Program-made: the position numbers and the translations under genes | Part shown: positions 50,434 through 63,825 of the stretch, in pieces | Position numbering within the stretch: the stretch's first letter is position 1 | How the letters are laid out: each line of letters starts with the position of its first letter | Notes under the pieces: generated by a model | Told to the model about the DNA's origin: nothing | What the model saw: only the letters and a program-made list of their open reading frames with translations | Databases searched by the model: none | NCBI GenBank assembly: GCA_016490735.1 | Contig: JAEMWC010000053.1 | Location: forward strand, 749,501 to 813,500 | Source: Pachyseris speciosa | Taxonomy: Eukaryota > Cnidaria > Anthozoa > Scleractinia > Pachyseridae | Reading direction: 5' to 3' | Length of the DNA stretch: 64,000 nucleotides

Positions 50434-53400
50434 ATGGAAACTTTCAGCAAGATGTTAAATAGCCTGATTGAGATCTGCATTGTTGTTGGTATGGATCAGA
50501 ACACAGGCCTTGTACCATCTTTACAACAGGTATGTTTTGCATTGTTAAGTAACATAAGATACATATGTAGATGTGCAGATTAAGTAGACAGGAACTAAAC
50601 AGGGATAAAATAACAGACAGACAGGCAGACATGCAATGCCCAGTATTCTAATACATGTAGTTTCAGACCATTAATGTTATACAGCAATGTTGAAATGTTG
50701 CTGCAATGGTGTAAGAGTTTGTATCACCAATTTACAAACTTTAGGAAAAATTAATATGAGGGACATGATACCCTTCCAGAAATTCAATTTATAGTTCCTT
50801 TTAAAGCAAAAATACTCAACTGATATAGTTTATTAAATTCAAACTACAATATACTTGCAAAATTGAAATTATTTCTTATCAAACTGAATCATAAATGAAG
50901 TGAACTTTGTGATGCACATGATATCTACATTTTTATTCCTTTTTTCTATAAAACAGAATAGAAGGAAAGAAGGCAATAGCATGGATCCCAGACTGTATTC
51001 AACCACGTTTGACACAAGCGTATTGGCAGCAATATCGGGAGAGACAGCTTTTTTTCCTCACACACCAATTAATGAAGTCGATGGTAAGCAGTATTGATTT
51101 CAGTAGTGGTGGGGTTGAGAGGAGCTCTGACATTCAGAATTAACAACCTTGAATGGGTTTCAATTTTGATTCATTATTCCATAAATACTACGTTATGCAA
51201 TGCTTTCAAGTGGTATACAGTAGAACCACGATTATCTGGACCTGGATTATCTGGACTTCTTGATTATCCAGACTATTTGCTCTGGTCCCAGATTTTTCAT
51301 GCATGTTAACACTTGGCATGATGAAGATCCCTAGAGACTATCATTGTGACATATTTTTAATTTAAGTATTGAAAAGAGTGTTTGAAACAAGTTTGTTTTC
51401 CTTTCAAACAAACATTTTAGACCAAAGTTTTTGCATGAAGTTCATTTGTACACTGTACTTACAGTATCACAACAAATTCTGATACCCTACTTACTTCAGT
51501 TTTTATTTTGTTGTGTTAATATTCATAAATTTGATTATCCGGTCTCTCAATTATCTGGACTGTTTACTCCAGTCCCGGTCAATCTGGATAATCGAGGTTC
51601 GACTGTACCATAGAATATCAGTGAGTCAATACCATATTTTCTTGGTATGCACTGTACACATGAACATTTCTTACACATACATGTACATGTAGACACAGAC
51701 ACCCATTGAAACTTAAGCCCAGACTCTATGTGAATGTCTTTTGAATGGCCTCCTAAAATTCTTTCAAAACATTTCTTAATTAAAATCTACAATAAAAATG
51801 CAGAGAATGTATTCAATGTAGAGTTGTAATGAAGGGTCAGGGAATGATCATATGCATGAGTGAGAAAGTTCATGGCAGTAACCACAGGGATGCACATGCC
51901 AAAACGGTACTAAGTGCTCACAAAATCTTGAATTGCTCAGTAGCTAGAAGATAAAAATAAATAGCCATCTGACCCCTCAAATGGAGAAAAATTTAACAAG
52001 ACCTCCCCCCCCCCCGCCCCTCAATTAAAGGGGTACTGTCGTGGCAATTCTTGCCATAATTTGTTCAAATCGTGAGGAAGTACTTTTTCTGTCAGGTGGT
52101 CGGCCCATCTAACACGAGGAAGTAGATTTCTAATTATTTAGGTAGTATTATTTGATGTCAATTTTACCATGACACAATTATGAAACCTCAAGTTGCAATC
52201 CATTTTCTTCTCATCATCCATGGCCATAGACAACCACAAATAGTCTCAACGCACATAATATTATTAAGTACTTCTTTTTTTTTAACTATTCAACTATTTA
52301 TTTCATAATGTACAATTGTTACAATTTTGTTGGAAAACTGCAAATTTTTTTAAGCATTCCACTTTGCAAACACATATTTGGGTTTAGACCCAAATCACGT
52401 GATAGTGCCCCTTTAAGTGGCACGTGTTCTTCAGGTCAAATGTAAATACATGTAATCTAGGGCACTATCCAGTATGTGTTAAATGAATGGCTTTCACAGT
52501 GACTTGTGTTTGTGAGCAGTTGAACCTAAGCTGTAGGAAAAAATCAGTTTTAAATCAATGTATTTTTTAGTTAATTTTTTTATTTATTTTTTTGGCTGCC
52601 AAATAAATTAACTTGTCTCTTAATTTCACATTTTTTTGATGGAAGGTCAATCAATGCCCCCATTTTGTTTACAGTTGGGGTATTATGTATTATATTTTTT
52701 TTCTTAAATATCATTCTGTTTATTTACTTGTACAATGTACATATATGACAGTTTACTTCTCTGTTTCACACCCCAACAGGGACTCAAAACATTGATTAAT
52801 TAAAATCCATGATGCAAAAATGTATTTGGTGTAAGATCGCTATGAAGGATGGGAAGGCTGGCAGGAATACTTGTTAATTATTATGCAGCCAAACCTATGA
52901 CCTTCCAATTACTAGTTCAGATGCTCTATTGCTTTTAAATCCTAGGATTGTGCAGGATGTTTGTTTTTTGGACTACAATTGTTTAAGTTTTTATTTTAGC
53001 CACCCTCTCATCTATAGTCCAGTTCAAAGTAATTCTTGGGGAAACACATATCTTGGTATTCTTGTTTAGGATTCCCTCCTCGGCCTCCCATTGACCCCAA
53101 GGTGCAGACTTATTTCGACTCCTCCTTATGCAATACAATCTACCTGCCCTAGAGCCTTGAGATGGAAAAAGCCCTACTCAATTCACTACAAAACACACAC
53201 CCAAAGAGAAAATAGGCAGGAAGTGTTGTGTTCTAAACTTAATTCGGTGATTGTTACTAACAGCAGAGTGCAAGTGAATCCACAGCTATTTTGGTATTGA
53301 AGGTGGTAGGAAAGTGTCACATTGATGATGTAATCTAACGACGGGGTTAGAGAGGTTATAAAAGCTTGGTTTCAGTGAAAACCCTCTTCACTGATCCTCA

Positions 53401-56400
53401 TTTTTTATTAAGAAAAAATTACACTCTACCGTGGGGCTTCTTGATGAACACTTGCTAACTCCGCGTACCTACTGCTTTCTTGTTGCATTAATTGCGTTGT
53501 GCTGTGTGCAGCTGTAGGCTGTTGGAAAAGCAAATTCATTTAAGTCCTCAAATTTGTCCAAAAACGTGAAATCTACAGAACAATTCTTTCCCGTAGATCT
53601 GTGAGACGTGTTCACTGGAAGGGTGAGTTTTCGACTGAATTTTGCTTTTTTTGTAGGAAGGCCATTTTACCCCAGTTATGGCATCATTTGTAGTCCAACT
53701 AAAGGAGGAGCAAGACGTCGCCGAGGATCATACGTGCCGGGAGCACCCATACCGGCGGAGTTACCACTTGGTCAAGATGTCATCAACAGCTTGCCCCCAC
53801 TTTGCTTTCCTGGTAAGAAACTACCTTTGTAGACATCCATTGTAATGCTGTTAGTCCCCGTTGTACGCGATCTCTTCCCCGCACACACACACAGAAGCAA
53901 TTATAGTACACGAACATGTACAATCATTCAAAAAACCAACTACATGTAGTTGGTACAAACACCATTGGGGGTGCGTTCAGTTGGACGCGTCCCAACCTCG
54001 TTCCCAGGGTCTTTCATCTCCCACCAGAGGGAGCTCCCTCTGGGGTGGGGGATGAAAGACCCTGGGAACGAGGTTGCACTTGTCCCTCCCCAAGAAAGAG
54101 AGGAATTCACTGGCCATGAGAGCCTTAGTTTCGCTACCTCAAAGCGATAATGTCAATGTGGTTTGAACTTCTCTATTAATTTTGTAGATGGTGGTTTCGT
54201 TTCGAAGAAAAGAAAGCCTATTTCATGCCATTCTCTGGTCCTGACGGATATCGAGGGTAGGTTTTTTTTTTATCGTGGTGCTTAACCCTTAAACTGCCGA
54301 ATTTTTTTACGTTTTTTTTTTTTGCAATTTCCTGGGGGTAGGAGGTCAAGACGACCTTGCCATTCCATATAAGGAGTTACCACGGAGATTTTGCTGGTCC
54401 ACAACACCGAAGGCTCTATCTCTCTTTTCACGCGTGGCTACAGCTACAAGTCGGTTGGTATTATAAGTGAGCCCTTTTCCACCTGCCTGGCATCCTAAAG
54501 GTGGGTTTGTGGGTAAAGGCAATCCTCTGAAAGAAAATAGAGGTGACAAGCAATTTCACAGCAAGTGGACCGCCGAAAGTGTTTCTTGTGAGTCGTGCGA
54601 TTTCGAAGTGAGGTTGTGTCTCTGGCCGTTCTGTGTATGGATTCCGGGACCTCGCTTGACAATTTTGGCGAGTTTTGACTTGTAAATAATACAGTCGGTG
54701 CACTATTTTGTCAGCAGGACCGGGTGGCTCGACAGTTACATCTGAAAATATCTGAAATGAAAATTGGCGGACTTTCATGCCGCCGTTATACAAGAATTAC
54801 CCAGAATTCCGTTGGGTCACAAAGGCGAAAATTACAGACCAGTGGATGTAAGTGAAATCAAATAGCGTTATCCGCGTCGCGGTAAAGAAGTGATTAGGAA
54901 AATGTGGAACGGATTTCAAGAAGTGGCCATTGGGTCACAAAGGCGAAAATTACAGACTATTGAGTGTAAGTGAAATCAAATAGCATTATCCGCATCGCGG
55001 TAAAGAAGTGAGCAGGAAAACGTGGAACGAATTTCAAGAAGTGGAGTCGAAGTTTGCTGCCAACATAGACTTTCAGCTTCAAAAGATTTTTTTTGTCTGA
55101 AAAACTTAAAGGCAAAGTTGCGTATTTTTTGGTGTTGTCAAAGGGCACTAGAAGGCAACATTTTTGCTTTTGCAACAAAATAAACGGTCATATTCAATGA
55201 AAATTAGGAGTTTTGGTCAGTTTACGGGGCGATAAAGTCGAAACAACTGAGCATTTGGCAATAACAATGGATTTATTTCTACCATGTCCGGGATTTAGGA
55301 AAATGGCAGGTTTTTAAAGCACTGATGGTGTTTATGACTTAAAAATATGTCTCTGACAGTAAAAGGGTTAAAGGAGCTCGGTCTCGATATTTTGGGTCAT
55401 TATTAGAGACAAAATAATGGGAAACAGTGAAATAACTATTTGTCAGGGAAGATAAGCACCAAATAGGCCGCAAGAATAAATTCAAATATGGTGAGGATGG
55501 TGAAGGATGGAGAAGATTGGAACGGATCACAAATGACCTTTTTGAAAAAGTGAGGCTAAACTTTCCAAAATCCCAAGATTGTGACGTGGCTCCTTTCACA
55601 CCAGGGAGAAAAACGTGGCGGAGGAGGACTGGAGGAGGAAAGGTGCACGTTTTTCTCCCGATTCACCAGCCCCCCCTCCCACCCTTTTATGCGACTGCTA
55701 CACAGGCTAATTTGCAGTAGGAAAAATACTTGTACGTTCTCATTCAATTATCCTGTCCTTTCGCTTTATATTGTGTTGAAAATACAGTCGACCATGCGGC
55801 TTGACAAAAAGAGGAAAACTGAGCTCCGAATTGAAACACGGGAGGAAACAAAAGCGGTGTAGTCTTCATCGATCACGGACATCTCGGCGGAAAAGAGAAA
55901 TTAATTTTCACACAGTTTAGGCACGCTGCAAACTGAACATAAAGCTAGATTGCCCGATGGTGCATAAAAATGGCAGTCGATAAAGAGACATAGCGACAAA
56001 TCGAATTAAAAACACTAAAAAGTTGACCAAAGCCACCAGAACTCATCACACAAACTGACCTTGAGGTAAAACATCAAACATGCGGAAAACAGTTGTCCAG
56101 CCAAGTAAAATTTTTAATACTCGCCATCAAATCAGTCTTCCAAATCGTAGTAAGTTGGCTCCAACAAGCTCAGCAATACTTGAAAGCTCCGAGGTAAAAA
56201 GCACCAAACTTGAACAACGAGTCTCTGTAAATCCTCCTTGATCCTCACTTTGATATAAAACAACGCTGAGAAGTTATCGCAACCGACTACTGCCACACTG
56301 ACTATTTTGAGCTTACACGGGCCAGAATTTACATATATACATACAAATTGTTCCAAAAATAATACAAGGAAAATGAAGAAGAATAAACAGAGACCATATT

Positions 56401-59400
56401 TACGGCCATAAATTTGGAGATTTGTTCACGATGCGATAAAACACGAGCGATAAAACAAGGGCTTCGAAGGCTGAGTAATTTCCCGTTACGCGAAATTCCA
56501 GAATTAACGGTCGCGGCGCGCGATGCATCAAGGGCGATAATGGGCCTTTAAGGTCGCGTTTTTTGGGACTCTTTCGGAATGGGAATACTCGGAGTACACG
56601 ATAATCATTCTGTTTTCTTAATGAACGAAGCAGTATTCCGTTCTTTCTGCTTCCGTAGACAAGAATTGTTTTCACGGAATACGAAGAATGTAGGTTCTTT
56701 GGTGGTAAATATTGGCGTGAAATGCGTGTGCGGCCCATAGCACGCAGGTTTAGACGCTTGCTACAGACTATTCTGCGCATAAATTGTTTGGTTTCAGGTC
56801 AACACCGTCAATAGAATCCCTTCATTTCAGAATGTGTTCTCTCGTGTCCTGTATTCATCGTATTTTCTTAACCCCCAAACCAGAGTAGGAATGAACAGAC
56901 CGGAATAGTCCCATAAAACGCGCCGTCTCATCGCACATGCGTGTGCGGTACATATGTTGTGGTTCAATTTTATCCTTGGTTTATTTTTTTTTTCTTCCTT
57001 TGCGTTTGGGTATGGTAATGTATGGTAATGTATGATAATTAGTTTAAAACAAAGGAAGAAAACTTTTAGACCAAGGATAAAATTAAACCACAACATACAC
57101 CCCACACCAGTTAGTAAAAGGTTTCACGCAATCATGATTTTTATGATTTATAGTCTTCTCCAGAGACCTGGCAGGGACACTACAACAGCTTGCGCCAATT
57201 ACTGTAGGCCTGTAACTGCAAATCCCTCCCCCATAACCACATTCTAGTAGAGGTAGACCACCACACCAGGGACTACGTCCCCTACTCTTTTCGAACAGTG
57301 CGTGGGTTCTTTAACGTCCCACAGAATCAATTATGAAGAGTTGTGAGACGGGGCCTACGGTTTATCGTCCTTATCCGAGAAGACTAGAAAGTCTAACCAT
57401 TTGCAGATGTCATTACAAAGGCAGCACTTTCTCCTCAATTATTTTAAGACCCTGAGTGTTGGTCCGGCCGGGGTTTGAACCCGCGACCTCCCGCACGGTA
57501 GTCCGGTGCTCTACCACTAAGCTAACCGGTCGGCGGTCATCTAAATGCCATCACATGAAATGGGTGAAAGGGTTTAACCTGGAAATAGGGTCCACCTATG
57601 GCAGTATGGGAAAGTAGCTATACCTCGCCTGAAGGGATGTGCGTGGGATATTGCATTCGTCTTGTAAAAGAAAGCCAAATTGTACGTTTTCCTCTTCAGT
57701 TTTCGAACACCCTCGTTTTCCTTCCTGAGAATTTTTTATACGGTCAAGTTTAAATGCTAAGTGTCCTTTGCAAATTTTCTTTGCGTACTTTAAGTAAAGG
57801 TGTGGCTTTTAGATGCCTGTACGTTTTTTATTCTACTTTTCCCCCATTTGTGTTCTGTAACTTAACGATAAATAGTTGTAATAGCTGGCAATTTTTTTTT
57901 CAAAGTTGTTACTTTTTATATTATTTGTCATTACTTTTACAGGCAGCCGTACGTATTGTACTTGCATGACATTTTACAGGGGGTTTGTGTTGCAAGAGGT
58001 AGGCTTGTTTCTTTGTTATACACGCTCTTCCTTCAAGATCATCCTTTGAAACATGCTTGTCCTTACCCTCGTGTTCCGTTCTACGGTCGCTTTCCTCAAG
58101 CCTGTTTCACGTTCACCGTTGCTCGATTGGACGGCTTTTGTTCATTCACGTTCACTTGGCGCAATCCAGTCACTACATGAAGACTATCCTGTTCTTTATG
58201 CTCCCTCGTGCGCCCAATTACTTATCGGTATCTCACTTTCTTCCTGTTATATCACTACTTAATTCAAGATGCAGATTAAGATAATGTTTACTCTGAGGAG
58301 CCCCACACACTAAGTGTTATCGATTGGCGTGAGCTCGGCGTGTGCTACTGAATAAAGAATTACGATTCTAGTCAACTCTTGCCCACTCTCTCGTTTGTAG
58401 CAGGCCGTATGTTTCCTTTCTTCAATTTTGTGCTTAGTTTTTACAGCCAAAATAAGAGCTGCTATTAACTTGGCTTGGTCCTACTGACCTCTCCGTAGTG
58501 TTTGTTGCCTCGTGTATCCTATTGATTTAGGTTAGGTTGTTAAGCGTGCACTCTTTCCTGATGTGGTTCGTTATAGCCGTTTTATGAGACATGTTGACAA
58601 GGGTCGTTGTGAGGGCCCCTACGGTAGCATGTAACTTGCTTTAAATACCAAATCTTTGCTCGTAGGTAAAAGGCGAAGATCCCCCTCGCAAATATGATCT
58701 ATTGTATATGGACGACAAAGGTGATGAAAAAGGTAGGTTTCCCGGAGGTTTCATTTAGGGCCAGGCACCGGGCAAGGTAATTTTTTGTGGTGAAGGAGTT
58801 AAACCCAAACATATTTGCCCGCCTGACTGTGAAAAGGAATTGCCTTCCTGTTCAAAACCTTATTGAAACCTTTGGACCTTGCTCCTTGGTTCAACTCATT
58901 ACTGAAATCATCATATCAACTGAGTTTGCATTCTTTGCTCTTTGGTGGAAATTTGTCTCTCTATCAAGAAAGTGTTTTGTTAGCAGAATATCTAAAAGTG
59001 AAGAAATTTCAGTTTGAAGCGTAAAAAGCTGGAGATCGCGATTCCTCTGTTTGCAGTCAAGGTAAGACTTTTTTATTTATTAACATTCTTATTTAAAATA
59101 GCCTTACAGGATTCTCCGCAAGCAGTGTGTTTTGTCCCGACGTGCTGTTGTTTAATTTCCAAATGGCCTTACTTCAACCTTATGAAAGACTGCCTCTCCT
59201 GGTAAGATACATTTTCACTGTTCGGTTTCGTTTCTATCCTTTAATGGTGTAAAATCATAGAAAAACAAATTGGCGGCGCAAATGGCTAGCCTTTTGGCCT
59301 GAAGGTAAAGTGGTTGGCTGGTGGCATTGGAAGCCTTGAACTGAACGGGAAAGCTGAGATTTTTCGCTTCGTTTTTGTCAGTAATGCCCGTATAATTTTT

Positions 59401-61538
59401 TGTTAGCTATTCACAGTTGTAGTGGCAAATAGAAGAAGAATTAAATAAATGCTATAGGTTTGGAATTGTCCGAAATATAGAATGTTAACTGTCCGTTTTT
59501 GGAAAGTCGAAGCGCAATCCACCAACAGCGCGGTGAGCAACAGTGTGCAGTGGTGAGAGTGAAACGAGGAGCTGGGGAGAGGCGCTCTCCCCCAGTCTCC
59601 CCTCAACGCATTCACTTCAGGGCCCGTTTGTTCGAAAGCCGATTAACTTAATCGAGGATTACCGTAACCTTTGGTTGCAGTTTTTAACTTTTGGATAAAA
59701 GTTTCTTTTGCTGCTTTTGGCTTTTCAGAATTGATGTCCTCTAATCTAAAATTTTGCAGAATTTCAGCGTTGAACAACATTCGTGGATAGAGCAATAAAC
59801 TCCTTGGTTAATTTTTAATCTCGGATTAGGGTTAATCGCCTTTTGAACAACCCGGCCCAGGTTTCACCAGTTCCGCCGCGCTATTGTCGTAAGCTCCCCA
59901 CTATACAGAAAAGGACTGCTAGCAGTCTATCCGAAATATGTGATTACAGTTAATTACAAAATGAACATAACGCGCAAACCTCTTGGATGGATACTGATTA
60001 CATTACTTGGAAAGCATTACCACAGAACAGTGCCTTTAAAAACTCGATTTCATTGCAGTCTGCTGCCTCAGGTGATGACGAGTGACGCACACTCCTTTAG
60101 AATGGCTTTAATGGGGTTTGTGTCTCAGCTGGCCGTGGTCCCAGTCCCTCCGTTTGGCTCTCTTGGACTGGTAAGATTTTGTGGAATAACTGTGTCATTC
60201 GCTTGCTTACTCGTATTCACTCCCTCTCTCATTCCTTCCTTCATAATTGACGTCTTTCTGTCTTTCTTGTTACGCTCATTTATTTTTTATTCATAAAGAG
60301 ATTGAGCATCTTATTCGCAGCAAAAGACAAAGACAGGCAACCAGTTTGACCAGGATTCCTTGTCTTTGCCGTTCCCTGTTTTCTGTAGGTGAGCAGTGGT
60401 ATCGCGTTCGCCGCCAACACAAGAATTATTTTGCTTCTTTTCCAAGTACTTATTAATTCTGTTGACAGAACTTAAATGACGACCTTTTTTTCCTTTTGTC
60501 ATGGACGTTGATGCTTTAGTCTGTTTGTTTATCCATGCACCCCTTCATTCGCTCATCCTTTCTCAGACTCACTTACTCATCCTTTCGTTCACTTTAATTT
60601 ATTTATCTTTATACATGCTTTTCCGTTGCTGTTTATCAACCACTCGGTGGTTTTCTTTTTCTTGTGCTCACTCACTAACTCATTCAGGCAACCTTACATT
60701 CCTTGTTATTTCCATTTCCGCCCGCCAGTCTCCGCTATAATGTCTTTGAAATGTGTAAAAATAAATTGCACTTTTTCAATGTTCATGCTTTCTTGGCCAA
60801 GATTACTATAGAGTGGTGATTTACCTCACAGGAGTTCGAGTTGTGTGGTGTCAAACATTTACTGCGGCCAGCTGATGATCCAGGTAACTAAAAATATTTT
60901 ATTTTTGACGTTAGTTTATACTTTTGAAATTAACTTTGAAATTCTGTATAGTCTGTAATTTGTAATGCTTTTTATCGCAATGCTTTTATACATGTATGTA
61001 ACGCTTTTTATGTTATTTTACATTACTGGCTTTACATTCAATTTTATTTGTTTGACCCCACTGAAGAGCACCTTTAGAAAGTGGTTCCTTGCCCAAGTAT
61101 CATCATCATGGTTATCGCCAGCGTCGTCGTTATCAATATGGTTATCACTATCTTAATCATAAAAATTACAATTTCCTCGATTGTGATTGGCTTAAGAAAA
61201 CTCCTATTTTCCACTAATTCACTTGCCAAGTTGTTATCGGACAGTTTGTTATCGGATAGTTTTTTATCGGACAGTTCAATAAGCCAATCCGTCACATTCA
61301 AAGTAGTATTTTAAATCAACCAATCACATTCAAAGTTGTAGTATAAATAAACCAATCACAACCTTAGTTTCAATCACCATACATTTTGATTGTAGTCAAT
61401 TTCAGAACGACATTAAACAATTGACGCTTTCTTTGTCAGTCTTTTAATGCAAAATTTCCCATCCTTTTATAACTTGGCTTTTCTATTTTTTTTCTCGGAA
61501 ATTGTAATTTTTATGATTAATTGGTAATAAGACTTCGT

Positions 61539-61569
<31 letters not shown>

Positions 61570-63154
61570 TATAAACAGACCGAATTGGACTCTACTCAGT
61601 CCTATTACCATTACTTATCATTATCTTTATCGTTATCATTGATATCATTCAGTTTTGAGCTCTGAAAGTCTTCCCAACTTTCTATTTTGTCTAATTTCTT
61701 GCTTTCATGCTATCTTCTTTATAGACACCAGAGTTATAGACGTGGAGCTTCACTATCCTTTCCTTTACTTCTCGTTGGATGACATCCTTTTGTTAATAGG
61801 GTGCATTTTGACTCAGCAAAGGATTGTTTTCCTGTCATCGTCATATTCTGTTCTCACTCCAATTATTGAGGTTTGTATTTTGTAGTGTAACAGAAAACGT
61901 TACCCGGCTTCCTCTAACTGTGAAATATTTAACCAGCTCTCAACTAGGAGGGGTAGGAGACGTCTGGCATCTACCTTATACCTGCATTCGAAAGTAAACT
62001 ACCGCCAGCACAGCTATCCCGGCCGTCCAGACACTCAAGTTGTCTTGCCACGCCAAGACGCCAGTCTTAAAAGTGAAGGATTGTAACTGTATTTTGTGTT
62101 CTCTTTTTTATCCACACAGAGTTTTTTCACTTTCATTCAACCATTTTCTTGGAGTTGGACATATGTACCCATTCTTCCCAGGTACGTGTTTGACGTTTTA
62201 CAATGCTCTAAATTAAATCTTAAATGAAATCACTTACTCAGTGCAGTGCACTGACATGCAATAAGTACCATATACATCGTTTTGCTAGAATCACAAGGCA
62301 GTTCTCTTCATCAGCTTTTGCCTAATTTGTCATTGTTTATGTTTTGATCCAAAACTCCGGATTACCGTCCCGTACAAAAAGATGAATAATGACCCTTGTT
62401 ACATAGTGTTAAGTATTTCAGGCAATCTAAGAACAAGCATCTTGTGGAAAAAAATCGGCTTGGCTAATTTTACGAATAGAATAGTGTGTTAGCAGACCCA
62501 GTTACTGTAAGTGCATATGTGTAAATGTTTTCCGACATTCTGTGACAATAAGTGGAGAAAACAGTTAGCTGTCATGTGCTTTCTTTTCCAGCGCCCTGCT
62601 CGATTTAGTTGAAGCCCCAGGTGCATTTATCATGGGCTGTCATGCGAACCACAAGATTCAGATACAAAGAGTTGTCATGGAAATGGATGAGGTGATACAT
62701 AATTTTATCGTCTTCTCTTTTTTCCATAGCAATTACATTAGCGGCAAGCGCTAGAAAGGGGAGGGGGAGATGCGAAGCAGGCGTGCGCGCACTCGATTGT
62801 TCAGTTATTTCCCTGGTGCCTAATATCCTGCATTTGTCATTATCGGTTAAACAATAATATTCCGTACATCCCAGATGTTTGTATTTTTGTTTGTTTGTTG
62901 TTCTTTCTTAGTTTATCGAGGTTAGCGTTCTTTTTCTTACCTCTCACAAAATGCCGCCAATACCCAATTCACGAGTTTAGCTGCTGATTGTTATGAATAC
63001 ACCCAGTGTTCTTCTATCGAAAGAGTCATTTGCTGTGTATCTTTTAGTTGTCCAGCATAGTTATCGCAGATATTGACGAGGGAACAGTAACGCTACATCC
63101 AAAGGCAAAAATTCCACGACTACCAACCTACGTTACGGACATGTTCAAGTTCAG
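50434..63154 (+). CDS. Gene C: DENN-domain protein, DENND3-like, 5' part (runs off window)
   Basis: Fourteen coding exons: 50434-50529, 50957-51083, 53657-53812, 54188-54256, 57943-57998, 58666-58732, 59013-59061, 59110-59201, 60059-60170, 60832-60883, 61725-61870, 62120-62181, 62592-62691 and 63048-63154. All joins keep phase except exon 6 to 7. That one closes if the donor four bases on (58737) is used. Upstream DENN: LIEICIVVGMD, NSLPPLCFPDGGF, SLVLTDIEG, YCTCMTFYRGF. Central DENN: CFVPTCCCLISKWPYFNLMK, VPVPPFGSLG, PFLYFSLDDILLLIGCI, QQRIVFLSS, FSWSWTYVPILPSALLDLVE, APGAFIMGCHANH and IVIADIDEG. The A-F-L-M-G-C-H block recalls DENND3, a Rab12 exchange factor. The gene acts in membrane traffic by analogy. 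The 5' non-coding exon and the 3' half are not seen. Confidence 0.82.
51218..51605. mobile_element. Pogo/Tigger-like MITE, TA-flanked
   Basis: CAGTAGAACCACGATTATCT and its right-end counterpart (as complement CAGTCGAACCTCGATTATCC) are inverted repeats flanked by TA (51216-51217 and 51606-51607). This terminus is typical of pogo/Tigger elements of the Tc1/mariner group. It lies in gene C intron 2. Confidence 0.85.
52029..52412. mobile_element. TTAA-flanked MITE, family T1, copy 2
   Basis: AGGGGTACTGTCGTG and its mirror GATAGTGCCCCT, with TTAA at 52025-52028 and 52413-52416. Ends match the element at 43708-44005. It lies in gene C intron 2. Confidence 0.82.
53993..54076. repeat. 84-bp perfect-arm foldback
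   Basis: CAACCTCGTTCCCAGGGTCT and following bases are mirrored to 54076, with inner GAGGGAGCTCCCTC. It lies in gene C intron 3. Confidence 0.8.
54812..55045 (+). repeat. Tandem duplication, period 118 bp
   Basis: TTGGGTCACAAAGGCGAAAA begins at 54812 and again at 54930. The copies run on in parallel through AGTGAAATCAAATAGC and TTTCAAGAAGTGG with few differences, so the duplication is recent. It lies in gene C intron 4. Confidence 0.85.
55046..56953. other. Gene C intron 4; nothing named
   Basis: Overlapping short frames on both strands near 55517-55862 and at 56400-56780 show no motif. No repeat arms are clear in this part. Confidence 0.4.
56954..57096. repeat. Foldback element
   Basis: ATGTTGTGGTTCAATTTTAT and CCTTGGT are mirrored by ACCAAGGATAAAATTAAACC and ACAACAT. 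The loop has TATGGTAATG repeated three times. Confidence 0.75.
57257..57533 (-). repeat. tRNA-derived SINE, family S1, copy 3 (most complete)
   Basis: On the minus strand the head has CCGACCGGTTAGCTTAGTGG (A box) and GGTTCAAACCCCGGCC (B box). The body matches copies 1 and 2, and the tail runs on through GTTAAAGAACCCACGC and GGGGACGTAGTCCC. It lies in gene C intron 4. Confidence 0.85.
59621..59857. mobile_element. MITE with GGCCCG ends
   Basis: GGCCCGTTTGTTCGAAAGCC with GATTAA is matched by the right end (as complement GGCCGGGTTGTTCAAAAGGC with GATTAA). 237 bases, in gene C intron 8. Confidence 0.8.
61233..61277 (+). repeat. Three 15-bp tandem units
   Basis: GTTATCGGACAGTTT, GTTATCGGATAGTTT and TTTATCGGACAGTTC follow one another. 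Just downstream AACCAATCACA-type CCAAT motifs occur twice (61317-61365). Confidence 0.85.
61519..61614. repeat. Foldback element with GTCCAATTCGGTCTGT arms
   Basis: ATTGGTAATAAGACT and GTCCAATTCGGTCTGT on the left are mirrored by ACAGACCGAATTGGAC and AGTCCTATTACCAT on the right. It lies in gene C intron 10. Confidence 0.78.
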
Positions 63155-63825
63155 GTATTGGCTCCAATCAGCAAAATTTTTTAGTCTGAAAGTACGTTTC
63201 GGTTTAGTTATCACAGCAGTTTGCTAATATATGTTCAGAACTTCTTGGCGACAGATAGAAGTATTCTCCCAGACAAATAGACCTAGTTTCAACGACTTTT
63301 GAACAGTTGGCACTGTAAAGTTGGCAGACGCCCGTTCTGGCGTCTGCTCGCGCAAGTCAATGGCACTATCACATTTGACGACTGATCGTCATTTTCTTAC
63401 CCGGAGCCTCTCTCCCCTAGGCCAGCAGTCGGGAAACTAATCGCCCTGGTATGAAGTTATGATTAAAATTCCGAAAATTAATATCCTACCCCGGCTTAAT
63501 TCCTCATGTTAATTTGCAAATATCTCCTTGTCGTAATGTTGGAGTTCTACCACTGTACGAGTCCGCAAATGATTCCATGACCGCAAATGATCCACATATT
63601 GGACCGCAAATGATCCCAAGCAAAAAAATTAGGAATGGCATAGATGGTGAAATGGTGTGGATAGTGAATTGGCGATTATTTGAATTTTTAATTGAAATCA
63701 ACAAACAGACAGAACGTCACGCAATGCCTGACAACAACAAGGAAAAACAATAGCCTGGGACCAGGCTCCGCAGTGGGGTTGCCGCCGCCCCTTCCCCTCC
63801 GCCAGTCTCCCGCTCGGGGCAGCTC
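63155..63825. other. Gene C intron beyond exon 14; nothing named
   Basis: The next exon must start in phase 2. I found none here. A hairpin GCAGACGCC...GGCGTCTGC is at about 63324-63346, and GACCGCAAATGAT-like strings repeat near 63580-63610. Confidence 0.45.
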
